Assembly: GCF_000620705.1 (NCBI RefSeq)
Contig: NZ_KK211167.1
Span: 360,135 to 424,134 of the forward strand
Reading direction: 5' to 3'
Length of the DNA: 64,000 bases
Source: Nocardioides sp. URHA0020
GTDB lineage: Bacteria; Actinomycetota; Actinomycetes; Propionibacteriales; Nocardioidaceae
The stretch's first letter is position 1. The number at the start of each line of letters is the position of its first letter. Below the pieces are notes generated by a model. The model saw nothing but the letters and a program-made list of their open reading frames with translations. It made no database searches and was not told the origin of the DNA. Of this stretch, positions 43,873 to 53,045 are shown in pieces. The position numbers and the translations under genes are program-made.

Positions 43873-43920
43873 GCCGACGGGAATGCCGACGGGAATGCCG
43901 ACGGGAATGCCGACCGGAAT
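43873..43920 (+). repeat. Four tandem 12-bp repeats
   Basis: GCCGACGGGAAT is repeated three times exactly (43873-43908), followed by GCCGACCGGAAT (43909-43920). It lies in the 96-bp gap between the divergent carboxyltransferase and nitroreductase genes, directly upstream of the latter. Confidence 0.9.
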
Positions 43921-43949
43921 ACCGCGCGGCTCGCGGTGGCTCGTCCCAC

Positions 43950-44504
43950 ATGGTCGAGCCCGAGGTCCTGCCGCTGCTGCGCGACCGGCGGAGCGTGTGC
44001 GAGTACGACGAGGCGCACGACCTCGGCCTCGACGAGCTCACGTCGCTGCTGGAGGCGGCCCGCTGGGCGCCGTCCGCCGGCAACTCCCAGCCGTGGGCGT
44101 TCCTGGTCGGCCGGCGCGGCGACGCCGCCCACCAGCTCTTCGCCCCCCTGCTGGCGCCGAGCGTGCGTCGCTGGGCACCGGCCGCCTCGGCCCTGGTGTT
44201 CGCGCTGCACCAGGTCGCCTCCGGACCCGAGGATGACGCGACCGCCTACTCCGACTACGCGGCGTACGACCTCGGCCAGGCGGTCGCGCACCTGACGGTG
44301 CAGGCCGCCGCCCTCGGGCTGGCCACGCACCAGTTCGCGGCCTTCGACCACGACGGACTGGCCGCCGCCGCCGGCGTGCCCGTCCACTGGTCGGTCACCA
44401 CCGGGATCGCCGTCGGTCGGGGTGTCACCAGCGAGCTGGTCCCGCGCACCCGCCGCCCCCTGACCGAGATCGCGTACGGCGCCCGCTTCGGCACGCCGCT
44501 CTAG
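43950..44504 (+). CDS. Nitroreductase family protein
   Basis: 184-residue FMN-dependent oxidoreductase of the NfsB/FRase fold. N-terminal FMN-binding Arg/Ser in LLRDRRSVCEYD and EAARWAPSAGNSQPW; the later AYDLGQAVAHLTVQAAALGLATH is typical. Reduces nitro groups, quinones or enones with NAD(P)H; the substrate is unknown. ATG 43950 is chosen because family homology begins there. The frame is open upstream through the tandem repeats, so a longer form cannot be excluded. A GGTGG lies about 10 bp upstream. Confidence 0.85.
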   Translation: MVEPEVLPLLRDRRSVCEYDEAHDLGLDELTSLLEAARWAPSAGNSQPWAFLVGRRGDAAHQLFAPLLAPSVRRWAPAASALVFALHQVASGPEDDATAYSDYAAYDLGQAVAHLTVQAAALGLATHQFAAFDHDGLAAAAGVPVHWSVTTGIAVGRGVTSELVPRTRRPLTEIAYGARFGTPL

Positions 44505-44520
44505 GCGACCGCGCGACGGA

Positions 44521-45498
44521 TCAGCGCCCGCCCCAGCGAGCGAGCACCTCGGCCTCGCGCTCGCGGGAGATCCCCGTGACAGTGGAGCCGGAGGTCGCCC
44601 GCACCCACGCCAGCGTGTCGCGGGCGGTGTCGGCGATCGGGCGCAGGACCAGGCCCGCGTCGTACGACGGGGTCGGGTCGTGGGAGGCCATGCCGTCGTA
44701 CTCGGGCCGCGGGAGCCAGAGCGGGAGTCCCTCGGGCCCCGACCACGGCTGGACGCCGATCTCCGTCAGGGCGCCGTCGGGGACCCAGGTGAGGTCGAGG
44801 CTCGCGCCCACGCCCTGCGCGACCGCCTCCAGGATCGTCGCGACGGGGAGCACCTCGCCCACGCCGTCGTACACGCCGACCCGGCGCGACTCCGCGCAGG
44901 CGACGATCCAGGCGGCGAGGTCCCGGACGTCGATCACCTGCAGGTGGTCCGTGGGCTCGCCCCCGGCCAGCGCCCGGCCGCCGTCGGCCAGCCGCACCGG
45001 CCAGTAGGTGAACCGCCCGGTCGGGTCACCCGGGCCGACGATCAGGCCCGGGCGCACCACGGTGGCGGAGGCGGCCCCCGCCTGCACGATCTCCTCGCAG
45101 GCCACCTTCATCGGGCCGTAGGCCTCGGGGCTGGACGCCAGGTCGACGTCGTCGGGCAGCGGCTCGTGCAGCGCGAGGGTGGCCGGCGTCCCGCCGGGCG
45201 GGTGCGGGTCCGGGTAGACGTTGACGGTGGACACGAAGACCCAGTGCGCGCTGGGGAGGGCCGCGACCGCGGACCTGGTCCACGACGGGAGCCGGGCGAC
45301 GTCGACCACCGCGTCGTACTCGTCCCGCAGCTCCGCCGGAGTGGGCCGGGTGCGGTCCCACACGACCAGCCGTGCGCCGCGCGGCACCGACCCCGAGGTG
45401 CCCCGGTTGGCGCAGGTGACGTCGTGCCCACGTCGTACGCCCTCCTCCGCGACCGCGCGGGAGACGAAGACGGAGCCGCCGAGCACGAGAAGTCTCAT
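44521..45498 (-). CDS. NAD-dependent epimerase/dehydratase-like protein
   Basis: 325-residue extended SDR/atypical reductase: N-terminal VLGGSVFVSRAVAEE cofactor loop (a variant of GxxGxxG), STVNVYPD and YGPMKVACEE (YxxxK) catalytic pair, RPGLIVGPGDPTGRFTYWP. Resembles the NmrA/isoflavone-reductase-like epimerases of unknown substrate. The start is ATG 45498. It converges with the nitroreductase gene (16 bp between stops). Confidence 0.8.
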   Translation of the reverse strand: MRLLVLGGSVFVSRAVAEEGVRRGHDVTCANRGTSGSVPRGARLVVWDRTRPTPAELRDEYDAVVDVARLPSWTRSAVAALPSAHWVFVSTVNVYPDPHPPGGTPATLALHEPLPDDVDLASSPEAYGPMKVACEEIVQAGAASATVVRPGLIVGPGDPTGRFTYWPVRLADGGRALAGGEPTDHLQVIDVRDLAAWIVACAESRRVGVYDGVGEVLPVATILEAVAQGVGASLDLTWVPDGALTEIGVQPWSGPEGLPLWLPRPEYDGMASHDPTPSYDAGLVLRPIADTARDTLAWVRATSGSTVTGISREREAEVLARWGGR

Positions 45499-45570
45499 GT
45501 CCGCCACGCTGGCGGGAATGAAGCGCGGGTGCAAGCGATTCAGCCATCAGCAGACCGAGAGGAGCCGCAG

Positions 45571-46569
45571 GTGGTCAGCAGGCTGGGATTCCTGACGATC
45601 GGTCTCTTCGACCCCGACGACCCGGGCGCCGGGCACGAGTCGACGCTGCGGATCATCGAGCTCGGCGAGCAGCTCGGCTTCGACAGCGCGTGGCTGCGGC
45701 ACCGGCACCTGCAGTACGGCATCTCGTCGCCGGTCGCCGTGCTCGCGGCGGCGTCGCAGCGCACCAGCCGGATCGAGCTCGGCACGGCCGTCACGCCGCT
45801 GGGCTGGGAGAACCCGCTCCGCCTCGCCGAGGACTGGGCGACCGTCGACGTGCTCTCCGGCGGCCGGCTCAACCCGGGCCTGAGCGTCGGGCCGCCGATG
45901 CGGTACGACGAGGTGCGCGACGCGCTCTACCCCGACACCGGCGACGTCGAGGACTTCACCTACGAGCGGGTCGAGCGCCTGCTGCGCCTGGTCCGCGGCG
46001 AGCCGGCCAGCCCCTTCAGCGGCCGGGCGGGCATCGAGGACTTCTCCGACCGCGTCCAGCCGCACTCGCCCGGTCTCGCGTCGCGCCTCTGGTACGGCGC
46101 CGCCTCGCTCGGCTCGGCCCGCTGGGCCGGTGAGAGCGGCCTGAACCTGCTCACCAGCAGCGTCGTCAAGGCCGAGGAGGCCGACGACTTCGAGCGGGTG
46201 CAGCTCTCCCACATCCGGGCGTTCCGCGCGGCGCACCCGCTCGGCGCCGCCGCCCGCGTCTCGCAGGGCCTGGTCGTCATCCCCACCGACAGCGCCTCCG
46301 CCGACCAGCGGGCGCGCTACACGGCGTACGCCGAGGCGCGGCTGCCGCGGACCCGCGAGCCGCAGGGCCCGGCCCGGCTGATGTTCGCCCCCGACATCGT
46401 GGGCACCTCCGCCGAGATCGCCGAGCGGCTGGCGGCGCACGCGGCGTTCCGCGAGGTCGACGAGGTGGCGTTCGCGCTGCCCTTCACCTTCGAGGAGGCC
46501 GACTACGTGCAGATCCTCACCGACATGGCGACCCGGCTGGGTCCGGCACTGGGGTGGCAGCCGAGCTAG
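45571..46569 (+). CDS. LLM class flavin-dependent oxidoreductase
   Basis: 332-residue TIM-barrel luciferase-like monooxygenase or F420/FMN-dependent enzyme: LGFLTIGLFDPDD, LGEQLGFDSAWLRHRH, RIELGTAVTPLGWENPLRLAEDWATVDVLSGGR and the later WYGAASLGSARWAGE. The cofactor (FMN or F420) and substrate are not evident. GTG 45571 follows GAGAGGAG with about 6 bp spacing. Stop codons of this gene and the convergent M1 peptidase overlap by 4 bp (CTAG). Confidence 0.85.
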   Translation: MVSRLGFLTIGLFDPDDPGAGHESTLRIIELGEQLGFDSAWLRHRHLQYGISSPVAVLAAASQRTSRIELGTAVTPLGWENPLRLAEDWATVDVLSGGRLNPGLSVGPPMRYDEVRDALYPDTGDVEDFTYERVERLLRLVRGEPASPFSGRAGIEDFSDRVQPHSPGLASRLWYGAASLGSARWAGESGLNLLTSSVVKAEEADDFERVQLSHIRAFRAAHPLGAAARVSQGLVVIPTDSASADQRARYTAYAEARLPRTREPQGPARLMFAPDIVGTSAEIAERLAAHAAFREVDEVAFALPFTFEEADYVQILTDMATRLGPALGWQPS

Positions 46570-48014
46570 CCCGCGCTCCGGGTCGGGGTCGTGGTGCCCA
46601 GCAGCCACGCGTCGAAGAACCCGGACAGGTCCTCGCCCGTCTGCTCCGACCACCAGGTCGTGATGTCGGCGTAGTCGGCGTTCGCGTTGTCGTGACCGGC
46701 CGGCCAGGCCCGCACGAGGCGCCAGAACTCGTCGTCGCCGAGGCGCTTGCGCAGCTCGTCCCACATCAGTGCCGGGCCGTAGTAGACGTTGCCGCCGCCG
46801 AAGGCGGTCGGGTCGAAGTCGGCCGGCGGACCGTACTGCTTCCGCAGCGCCGCCTCGCCCGGGGCCCACTGGTCCATCACGGCCTCGATCGACGTGCCGG
46901 AGTCCTCGGCGGTCCACGCGCCCTGGATGAACATCGCCATGCCCTCGTTCATCCACACGTCGCGCCAGTCGACCGGCGTGACCTGGTCGCCGTACCACTG
47001 GTGCGCCATCTCGTGGACGAGCACGTCGGTCGAGGTGGCGTAGGCGGTGTCGCCGAGCGTGATCATCGTCTGCGTCTCCATCCCGCTCTCGGAGTCGACG
47101 ATCAGGAAGCCCAGGGAGTCGAAGGGGAAGGGACCGAGTCGCTTCTCCAGCCAGGCCAGCCCCCGGGGCGCCTGGCGCAGGTCGCTGAGCAGGTCGTCGC
47201 GCCCGGGAGGGGTCCAGTAGGTGATCGGCACGCCGGAGGCCGAGCGGTCCCTCGTCATCTCGAGGTCGCCGATCGCGACGGTCACGAGGTACGACGCCGC
47301 CGGCTCGTCGAGCGTCCAGCGGGTGATGGTCCTGCCGGCCCGCGTGGTGCGGGCGTCCAGCCGGCCGTTGGCCACGCCGACCCACGGCGTCGGCACCGAG
47401 ATCCGGAAGTCGTAGAGCGCCTTGTCGGAGGGCTGGTCGTTGACGGCGTACCAGGAGTAGGCGCCGTACGGCTCCTGCATCGTCCAGACCTCGCCGTCGG
47501 ACGTGGTCGTCCAGCCGCTGGTGGAGAAGTCGCTGCGCTGGGTGGGCGCCGGGACCGGCTGGGGTCTGCCGGAGTAGGTGATCACCAGCGTGTAGCGGCG
47601 GTCCCGCTCCACCGGGTGCGAGACCACGAGGTCCTTGCCCGGGTGGGAGAACCTGGCGGCCTTCCCGCCGATGGTGACCTTGTCGACGCTGAGGTCGGCC
47701 GCCAGGTCGAGCCGGAGGTGGTCGGCGTCGGTGGTGGCTCGCAGGCGGAGCGTCTCGGTGCCGGTCAGCAGGCGGGCGTCGGGGTCCCAGTCGAGGCCGA
47801 GGCGGTAGTGCAGGGCGTCGACCCCCGGGTCCCCGACGTCGGGATAGAGCCGGTCCTCGACGGGAGTGCTGAGGCCGGGGGCCACGGGCGCCGACGACGA
47901 CGAGGCTGAGGGCGTGGGGGACGTGGGTGTGGCGCCCGGCTCGTCCTGGTCGCTGCTGCACGCGGCCAGGAGCAGGCCGATGGCGAGCGTCAGCCCCACA
48001 GCCCCGGTCCTCAT
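46566..48014 (-). CDS. M1 family metallopeptidase, lipoprotein
   Basis: 482-residue extracellular zinc aminopeptidase-like protein. Signal peptide with lipobox LAAC (Cys near 19), an acidic/Ser-Thr-Pro spacer, a beta-rich N-terminal domain, and the catalytic HEMAHQWYGD plus third ligand Glu in NEGMAMF. The exopeptidase motif GAMEN is replaced by SESGMETQT. Expected to trim peptides outside the cell, anchored to the membrane. ATG 48014 has GGAAGGA 7 bp upstream, and that site lies in the 3' arm of a perfect hairpin. Confidence 0.88.
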   Translation of the reverse strand: MRTGAVGLTLAIGLLLAACSSDQDEPGATPTSPTPSASSSSAPVAPGLSTPVEDRLYPDVGDPGVDALHYRLGLDWDPDARLLTGTETLRLRATTDADHLRLDLAADLSVDKVTIGGKAARFSHPGKDLVVSHPVERDRRYTLVITYSGRPQPVPAPTQRSDFSTSGWTTTSDGEVWTMQEPYGAYSWYAVNDQPSDKALYDFRISVPTPWVGVANGRLDARTTRAGRTITRWTLDEPAASYLVTVAIGDLEMTRDRSASGVPITYWTPPGRDDLLSDLRQAPRGLAWLEKRLGPFPFDSLGFLIVDSESGMETQTMITLGDTAYATSTDVLVHEMAHQWYGDQVTPVDWRDVWMNEGMAMFIQGAWTAEDSGTSIEAVMDQWAPGEAALRKQYGPPADFDPTAFGGGNVYYGPALMWDELRKRLGDDEFWRLVRAWPAGHDNANADYADITTWWSEQTGEDLSGFFDAWLLGTTTPTRSAG

Positions 48015-48022
48015 GACAGCAT

Positions 48023-48064
48023 CCTTCCCCGATGTCCGCATCATGGTGCAGGCATCGGGGAAGG
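48023..48064 (-). promoter_or_regulatory. Hairpin sequestering the M1 peptidase ribosome binding site
   Basis: On the minus strand CCTTCCCCGATG (48064-48053) and CATCGGGGAAGG (48034-48023) form a perfect 12-bp stem with an 18-nt loop. The 3' arm holds the Shine-Dalgarno GGGGAAGG of the M1 gene, and the stem lies 28-69 bp after the ABC permease stop. It could terminate the ABC message or block translation of the M1 gene when read through. Confidence 0.6.
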
Positions 48065-48091
48065 GTGACCGAGTCGTGATGGACCCTGGCG

Positions 48092-48898
48092 CTACTTGAC
48101 CTCGGAGCGCAGCACCAGCCGGAGACCGACCGCGAGCGGGAGCACCAGCCAGACGAGGCTGGTCACGGCGAGCTGGGCCCAGTTGTCGCCGGTCATCACG
48201 CCGTTGAAGAGGTTGCCCTGGGCGAAGTTGAAGTCGACCCACGGCTGGAGGTCCTTGAACCACTGCTGGTTCTCCGCGAGCAGGAACGTGAGCGGCGGGA
48301 GGGCGAAGCCGTAGACGAAGTAGCCGACGATCGCCGCGGCCGAGTTGCGCAGGAGCACGCCGAGCATGAAGCCGACGAGCATGCCGAGCACGTTGGCGAC
48401 GACGATGTAGAAGAGCTCGGCGGCGCTGACGTTCCAGACCGTGTCCGTGCCGGTGATCGCGGTGCCCAGCACGTTGCCGAGGGCGCCGATCGCCGCCGCC
48501 ACCAGCATCGAGACGACGCCGATGCCGATGCTCACGGCGAGCTTGGCGCCGATGACCCGGCTGCGGTGGGGCACCAGCGTGAAGGTCGTCAGCCCGGTGC
48601 GCTGGCTCCACTCGCTGGTCACGGAGAGTGCGGCGATGATCGGGAGGATCACGGCCATCGGGAAGCCGATCGCCGAGGCGAAGGCCTCGTAGTCGAGCTC
48701 GCTGTCGGGCGCGAAGAGGATCGTCGCCCCGGTGGCGACCACGGCCAGGATGCCGATGCTGGCCATCAGCCAGAAGCCGGACCGGGTGTCGAACGACTTG
48801 CGCAGCTCGACCGCGATCAGGCGGGTGGTCGGGATGCGGGCGGGGGCCGGGCGCGCCGTACGCGCCGTCGTCTCGTGCTCTACGGCAATGGCAGTCAT
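48092..48898 (-). CDS. ABC-2 type transporter permease
   Basis: 268-residue membrane protein with about six hydrophobic segments after a charged N-terminus (AIAVEHETTARTARP). ALSVTSEWSQRTGLTTFTLVPHR is the conserved amphipathic segment of this ABC-2 class. ATG 48898 overlaps the ATPase stop (ATGA). It forms an exporter or channel with the upstream ATPase; the substrate is unknown, and no dedicated regulator or resistance gene is adjacent. Confidence 0.85.
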   Translation of the reverse strand: MTAIAVEHETTARTARPAPARIPTTRLIAVELRKSFDTRSGFWLMASIGILAVVATGATILFAPDSELDYEAFASAIGFPMAVILPIIAALSVTSEWSQRTGLTTFTLVPHRSRVIGAKLAVSIGIGVVSMLVAAAIGALGNVLGTAITGTDTVWNVSAAELFYIVVANVLGMLVGFMLGVLLRNSAAAIVGYFVYGFALPPLTFLLAENQQWFKDLQPWVDFNFAQGNLFNGVMTGDNWAQLAVTSLVWLVLPLAVGLRLVLRSEVK

Positions 48899-49791
48899 GC
48901 CGCTGCTCCTTCTCGCTGGGTGTCTGCGGTGAGCTCGAGGAACATCTCCTCGAGCCCGGCGCCCTCGGCGGAGCGCAGCTCGGTCAGGGCGACGCCGGTC
49001 GCCAGGGCGACCTGGCCGACGACGTCGGGGTCGGCGTCGACGCGGATCGCGTCGGTCATCTCGGAGTACTCCAGGCCGGCGGCGACGAGGCCCCGGGTCA
49101 GGGCCGGTACGTCGCGGGTGCGGACCAGCGTGCCGGCGGCGGCGAGCAGCTCGGACTTGGTGCCCTGGGCGACGATGCGCCCGTTGCCGATCACGACCAG
49201 GTCGTCGGCGATCACCTCGATCTCGTGCAGCAGGTGGCTCGAGAGGAGCACCGTGCCGCCGCGGTCGGCGTACCCGCGCAGCAGGTCGCGCATCCAGCGG
49301 ATGCCGGCGGGGTCCAGGCCGTTGGCCGGCTCGTCGAGGATGAGGACCTCCGGCTCGCCGAGGAGGGCGGCGGCGATCCCGAGACGCTGGCGCATGCCGA
49401 GCGAGTAGTTGCGGACCCGGCGACCGGACTCGGTCGGGGTCAGGCTCACCAGGTCGAGCATCTCGTCGACCCGGCCGGCCGGGAGGCCCATGGTGCGCTG
49501 CGCGACCGTGAGGATCTCGCGGCCGGTGCGTCCGGCGTGCTGGGCCGACGCGTCGAGCAGGACGCCGACCTCGAGACCCGGGTTGGGCAGGTCGGCGAAG
49601 CGCCGCCCGCTGACGGTCGCGGAGCCGGAGGAGGCGGGGGTGAGCCCGACCATGATCCGCATGGTGGTGGTCTTCCCGGCGCCGTTGGGCCCGAGGAAGC
49701 CGGTGACGCGGCCGGGCCGCGCCGTGAAGCTGACGTCGTCGACGGCAGCGAACCCGCCGTACTTCTTGCTGAGTGACTCGACCTTGATCAT
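48895..49791 (-). CDS. ABC transporter ATP-binding protein
   Basis: 298-residue ATPase of an ABC-2 exporter: Walker A GPNGAGKTTT, Q-loop region GVLLDASAQH, signature YSLGMRQRLG, Walker B LILDEPANGLD and H-loop SSHLL. The C-terminal tail is a DrrA-like domain. The start is ATG 49791 (MIKVESLSKKYGG). It is coupled to the permease and diverges from a DHA2 MFS gene across 202 bp. Confidence 0.9.
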   Translation of the reverse strand: MIKVESLSKKYGGFAAVDDVSFTARPGRVTGFLGPNGAGKTTTMRIMVGLTPASSGSATVSGRRFADLPNPGLEVGVLLDASAQHAGRTGREILTVAQRTMGLPAGRVDEMLDLVSLTPTESGRRVRNYSLGMRQRLGIAAALLGEPEVLILDEPANGLDPAGIRWMRDLLRGYADRGGTVLLSSHLLHEIEVIADDLVVIGNGRIVAQGTKSELLAAAGTLVRTRDVPALTRGLVAAGLEYSEMTDAIRVDADPDVVGQVALATGVALTELRSAEGAGLEEMFLELTADTQREGAAA

Positions 49792-49860
49792 GGTGATGAG
49801 CCTCGTCGGTCGCGAGGGTCCGCCGCATCGGGGAGACGGGGCCTCGGATCCCTGAGCCGA

Positions 49861-49878
49861 CCCCGAGGCCCCTCGGGG
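49861..49878. repeat. Perfect palindrome between divergent transporters
   Basis: CCCCGAGGCCCCTCGGGG is an 18-bp palindrome in the 202-bp gap between the ABC ATPase and MFS starts. It may be an operator or structure in the ABC leader. Nothing else recognisable is in the gap apart from GAGGAG before the MFS start. Confidence 0.4.
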
Positions 49879-49993
49879 TCGCACCCCTGAGGTCGGCGAC
49901 CGATGAGTTCGGTCCAGCGGCGCGGTCTGTCGATCTCGTGGACCCGCGTTCGTCGAGTAGGTGACAGGAACTTCGCCGCAGAGGAGATCGACC

Positions 49994-51424
49994 ATGACCG
50001 ACCTCAAGTCCCGCTGGCTCGCGCTCTACGTGCTGTGCCTGGGCGACCTCATGATCGTGCTCGACTCCAGCATCGTGAACGTCGCGCTGCCCTCCATCCA
50101 GTCCGACCTGGGCTTCTCCCAGTCGGCGCTGGCGTGGGTGGTCAACGCCTACCTGCTGACGTTCGGGGGCTTCCTGCTGCTCTCCGGGCGGCTCGGCGAC
50201 CTGCTCGGCAGCCGCCGGGTCTTCCTGGGCGGGGTGGTCGCCTTCGTCGCGGCGTCCGTCGCCTGCGGCCTGGCGCCGACCGCGGGACTGCTCGTCCTGG
50301 GCCGGGCGGTGCAGGGACTGGGCGGGGCCGCGGTGTCCGCCGTCGCGCTGTCGCTGATCGTGGGCCTCTTCACCGACCCGGCCGAGCGGGCGAAGGCGAT
50401 GGGCTTCTTCGGCTTCGTGATGTCCGGCGGTGGCGCCGTCGGCGTACTGCTGGGCGGGGTCCTCACCGGGCTCCTCTCCTGGCACTGGATCTTCCTGGTC
50501 AACGTGCCCATCGGGGTCGCCGTGTTCGTCGCCGCCCGACGGGTGCTGCCCACCGACGAGGTCCCTGCGCAGCGCGGTCGGGTCGACGTGCTCGGTGCGG
50601 TCCTGGTCACGGCCGCCCTGATGCTGTCGGTCTACGGCATCGTCGAGGGCGCTCCGTGGCTGATCGCCGGCAGCCTGGCGCTGCTCGCGGCCTTCGTGCT
50701 CTGGGAGTCGCGGGTCGCGGAGCCGCTGGTGCCGCTGCGGCTCTTCCGGCTGCGCAACGTCGTCGTGTCGCAGGTCGTGGGCGTCCTCTGGGCGGCCGCG
50801 ATGTTCGCGTGGTTCTTCCTCGCGGCGCTCTACCTCCAGCAGGTGCTGGGGTACGACGCCCTCGAGGTCGGACTCGCCTTCGTGCCGACCAGCGTCGTGA
50901 TGGCGTACTGCTCACTGCGCGTCTCGGACCGGCTGGTCCTGCGCCTCGGCATCCGGCCGCCGCTCGTGGTCGGTCTCGGCCTGGCCTCCCTGAGCCTCGC
51001 GCTCTTCTCCCGGGCACCGGTCGGCGGGCACTTCCTCACCGACGTGCTGCCGTCGATGCTGCTGCTCGGTGTGGGCGCCGGCATCGCCTTCAACCCGGTC
51101 CTGCTGGCCGCGATGGGCGACGTCGAGCCGCACGAGTCCGGCCTCGCCTCGGGAGTCGTGAACACCTCGTTCATGATGGGCGGAGCGCTCGGCCTGGCCG
51201 TGCTCGTGAGCGTCTCCACGTCGCGGACGTCGTCCCTGGCCGCCTCCGGCGCCTCCTCGCTCGAGGCGCTCAACGGCGGCTTCCAGCTCGCGTTCGCCGC
51301 CGGTGCGTGCTTCGCCGCCGTGGCCGCCGTCATCGGTGGCGCCCTCCTGCGCCCCCGGCCGATGGCGCCGGTGGACCCGGCGGATCCTGCGGCCGAGGTG
51401 GCAGCGCCGTCCGCCGGCGGCTGA
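49994..51424 (+). CDS. DHA2-type MFS drug efflux transporter
   Basis: 476-residue transporter with about 14 hydrophobic segments of the EmrB/QacA class: LIVLDSSIVNVALPSI in helix 1 (the diagnostic D1 motif), LLSGRLGDLLGSRR motif A and GRAVQGLGGA motif B. Expected to export lipophilic drugs or natural products with protons. ATG 49994 has GAGGAG 7 bp upstream; an upstream ATG at 49961 is rejected. No TetR gene is adjacent, so its regulation is unclear. Confidence 0.88.
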   Translation: MTDLKSRWLALYVLCLGDLMIVLDSSIVNVALPSIQSDLGFSQSALAWVVNAYLLTFGGFLLLSGRLGDLLGSRRVFLGGVVAFVAASVACGLAPTAGLLVLGRAVQGLGGAAVSAVALSLIVGLFTDPAERAKAMGFFGFVMSGGGAVGVLLGGVLTGLLSWHWIFLVNVPIGVAVFVAARRVLPTDEVPAQRGRVDVLGAVLVTAALMLSVYGIVEGAPWLIAGSLALLAAFVLWESRVAEPLVPLRLFRLRNVVVSQVVGVLWAAAMFAWFFLAALYLQQVLGYDALEVGLAFVPTSVVMAYCSLRVSDRLVLRLGIRPPLVVGLGLASLSLALFSRAPVGGHFLTDVLPSMLLLGVGAGIAFNPVLLAAMGDVEPHESGLASGVVNTSFMMGGALGLAVLVSVSTSRTSSLAASGASSLEALNGGFQLAFAAGACFAAVAAVIGGALLRPRPMAPVDPADPAAEVAAPSAGG

Positions 51425-51499
51425 GGCGCCGCACGCGGTCGGATGCCGCTGCTCCCCGGCGTTGTCGGCACCCGCTGATGGCGGTCGCGGTGCCCGCGC

Positions 51500-51505
51500 T
51501 AGCGT
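51500..51505 (+). promoter_or_regulatory. -10 hexamer of the amidohydrolase gene (leaderless)
   Basis: TAGCGT, 7 bp before ATG 51513. Confidence 0.5.
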
Positions 51506-51512
51506 GCGCCAC

Positions 51513-53030
51513 ATGACGAGCCTGCTGATCCGCAACGCCCGCCTGGTGCCGCTCGGCGAGGGCGAGACCCTCCCCGACCGACCCGTCGACATCGCGGTCG
51601 AGCACGGCGTCGTGTCCGCTGTGGGCGAGTCGGCCGACCGGCCGTCGGGCGCCGAGGAGATCGACGCCGGGGGCCGGTGGGTGATCCCCGGTCTCTGGGA
51701 CCAGCACACGCACCTCGCCCAGTGGACGCTGTCGTCGCAGCGGCTCGACCTCGCGGGTGCGAGGTCGCCGGAGGACGCGACCCGGGCCGTCGCCGCGCGG
51801 ATCGCGGAGTTCCCCGACCTGCCCGTCATCGGGTGGGGGCACCGCTCGGCGGGGTGGGACCGCGAGGTGACGGTGTCGGAGCTCGACGCGGTGTCGGGCG
51901 GCACGCCGGTCGTGCTGATCAGCGGCGACGGCCACCACGCCTGGCTGAACACGACGGCGCTGCTCCACCTCGCGATGCCGGTGCGCGACTCGGTCGTGCG
52001 CGAGACCGAGTGGTTCGCGGCGTACCCGCGACTGGTCAGCCTCGTCGGCAGCGACGCCACCTCGCCCGAGGCCTACCGCCGGATGCTGGAGGAGGCGGCC
52101 GGTCGGGGCATCACGGGGATGGCCGACTTCGAGTTCGGGGCGGGCATCGGCGAGTGGATCGAGCGGTGGGGTCAGGGCTGCGACCTCCTGCGGATCCGCG
52201 CGGCGACGTACTCCCACCAGCTCGAGGAGGTGATCGCCGCCGGCGTGCGCACCGGCGACCCGCTGCCCGGGTGCGACGACCGGGCGACCATGGGGTCGCT
52301 GAAGATCATCAGCGACGGCTCGCTCAACACCCGGACCGCCTGGTGCTGCGAGCCGTACGGCGACGCGCACCAGCTCGAGTACCCCGCCGGCCAGCCGAAC
52401 CTCTCCGGCCACGAGCTGCGCGAGCAGCTCGCCCGCGCCCACGCGGCCGGGCTGGAGGTGGCGACCCACGCGATCGGCGACGCCGCGGTGCGGGAGGCGC
52501 TCGCGGCGTACGCCGACACCGGCGCCCGCGGCTCCATCGAGCACGCCCAGATGGCGCGTCGCGACGACGTACGACGGATGGCGCAGCTCGGCATCCGCGC
52601 GAGCGTGCAGCCTGCGCACCTGCTCGACGACCGTGACCTCACCGACCGGATCTGGGGGGAGCGGGCCGAGCGGTGCTTCCCCTTCCGCTGGATGCTCGAC
52701 GACGGCGTGGACCTGGTCTTCGGCTCCGACGCGCCGGTGTCGCCGCTCGACCCGTGGCTCGCGATGGCGGCGGCGGTGCACCGCAGCGACGACGAGCGCG
52801 GGCCGTGGCACGGCGAGCAGGCGCTGAGCGTCCGGGAGGCGCTGGTGGCCTCCGTGGACGCCCAGCCCACCGTCGGCGTCGGATCCCGCGGAGACCTGGT
52901 GCTGGTCGACCGGGACCCGTTGCTGCGCGACCTCGATCCTGCCGACACCGCCGCCCTCGGTCACGCCCTGCGTGAGGTGCCGGTCGCGCTGACGACCGTC
53001 GCGGGGCTCGTGGTCAACGACGTGCGCTGA
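51513..53030 (+). CDS. Amidohydrolase family protein (YtcJ/NfdA-like)
   Basis: 505-residue metal-dependent hydrolase. Metal ligands: HTH in LWDQHTHLA, carbamylated-Lys candidate in LKIISDGSLN, His in THAIGDAA and IEHAQM, and catalytic Asp in FGSDAPVSPLDP. Acts on an amide or N-formyl substrate; YtcJ-type enzymes are poorly defined. It probably resides in the cytoplasm, with no signal peptide. It is monocistronic with a leaderless start. Confidence 0.85.
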   Translation: MTSLLIRNARLVPLGEGETLPDRPVDIAVEHGVVSAVGESADRPSGAEEIDAGGRWVIPGLWDQHTHLAQWTLSSQRLDLAGARSPEDATRAVAARIAEFPDLPVIGWGHRSAGWDREVTVSELDAVSGGTPVVLISGDGHHAWLNTTALLHLAMPVRDSVVRETEWFAAYPRLVSLVGSDATSPEAYRRMLEEAAGRGITGMADFEFGAGIGEWIERWGQGCDLLRIRAATYSHQLEEVIAAGVRTGDPLPGCDDRATMGSLKIISDGSLNTRTAWCCEPYGDAHQLEYPAGQPNLSGHELREQLARAHAAGLEVATHAIGDAAVREALAAYADTGARGSIEHAQMARRDDVRRMAQLGIRASVQPAHLLDDRDLTDRIWGERAERCFPFRWMLDDGVDLVFGSDAPVSPLDPWLAMAAAVHRSDDERGPWHGEQALSVREALVASVDAQPTVGVGSRGDLVLVDRDPLLRDLDPADTAALGHALREVPVALTTVAGLVVNDVR

Positions 53031-53045
53031 GCCCGGGACCCGATC

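Noticed and set aside
43873..43949. Longer nitroreductase starting in the tandem repeats
   Set aside because: The frame is open, but the family N-terminus begins at ATG 43950 and the upstream codons would only add a repetitive Arg/Glu/Cys stretch.
48053..48064. Small peptide gene in the hairpin before the M1 peptidase
   Set aside because: The ATG in the loop is followed by a short frame without a ribosome binding site.
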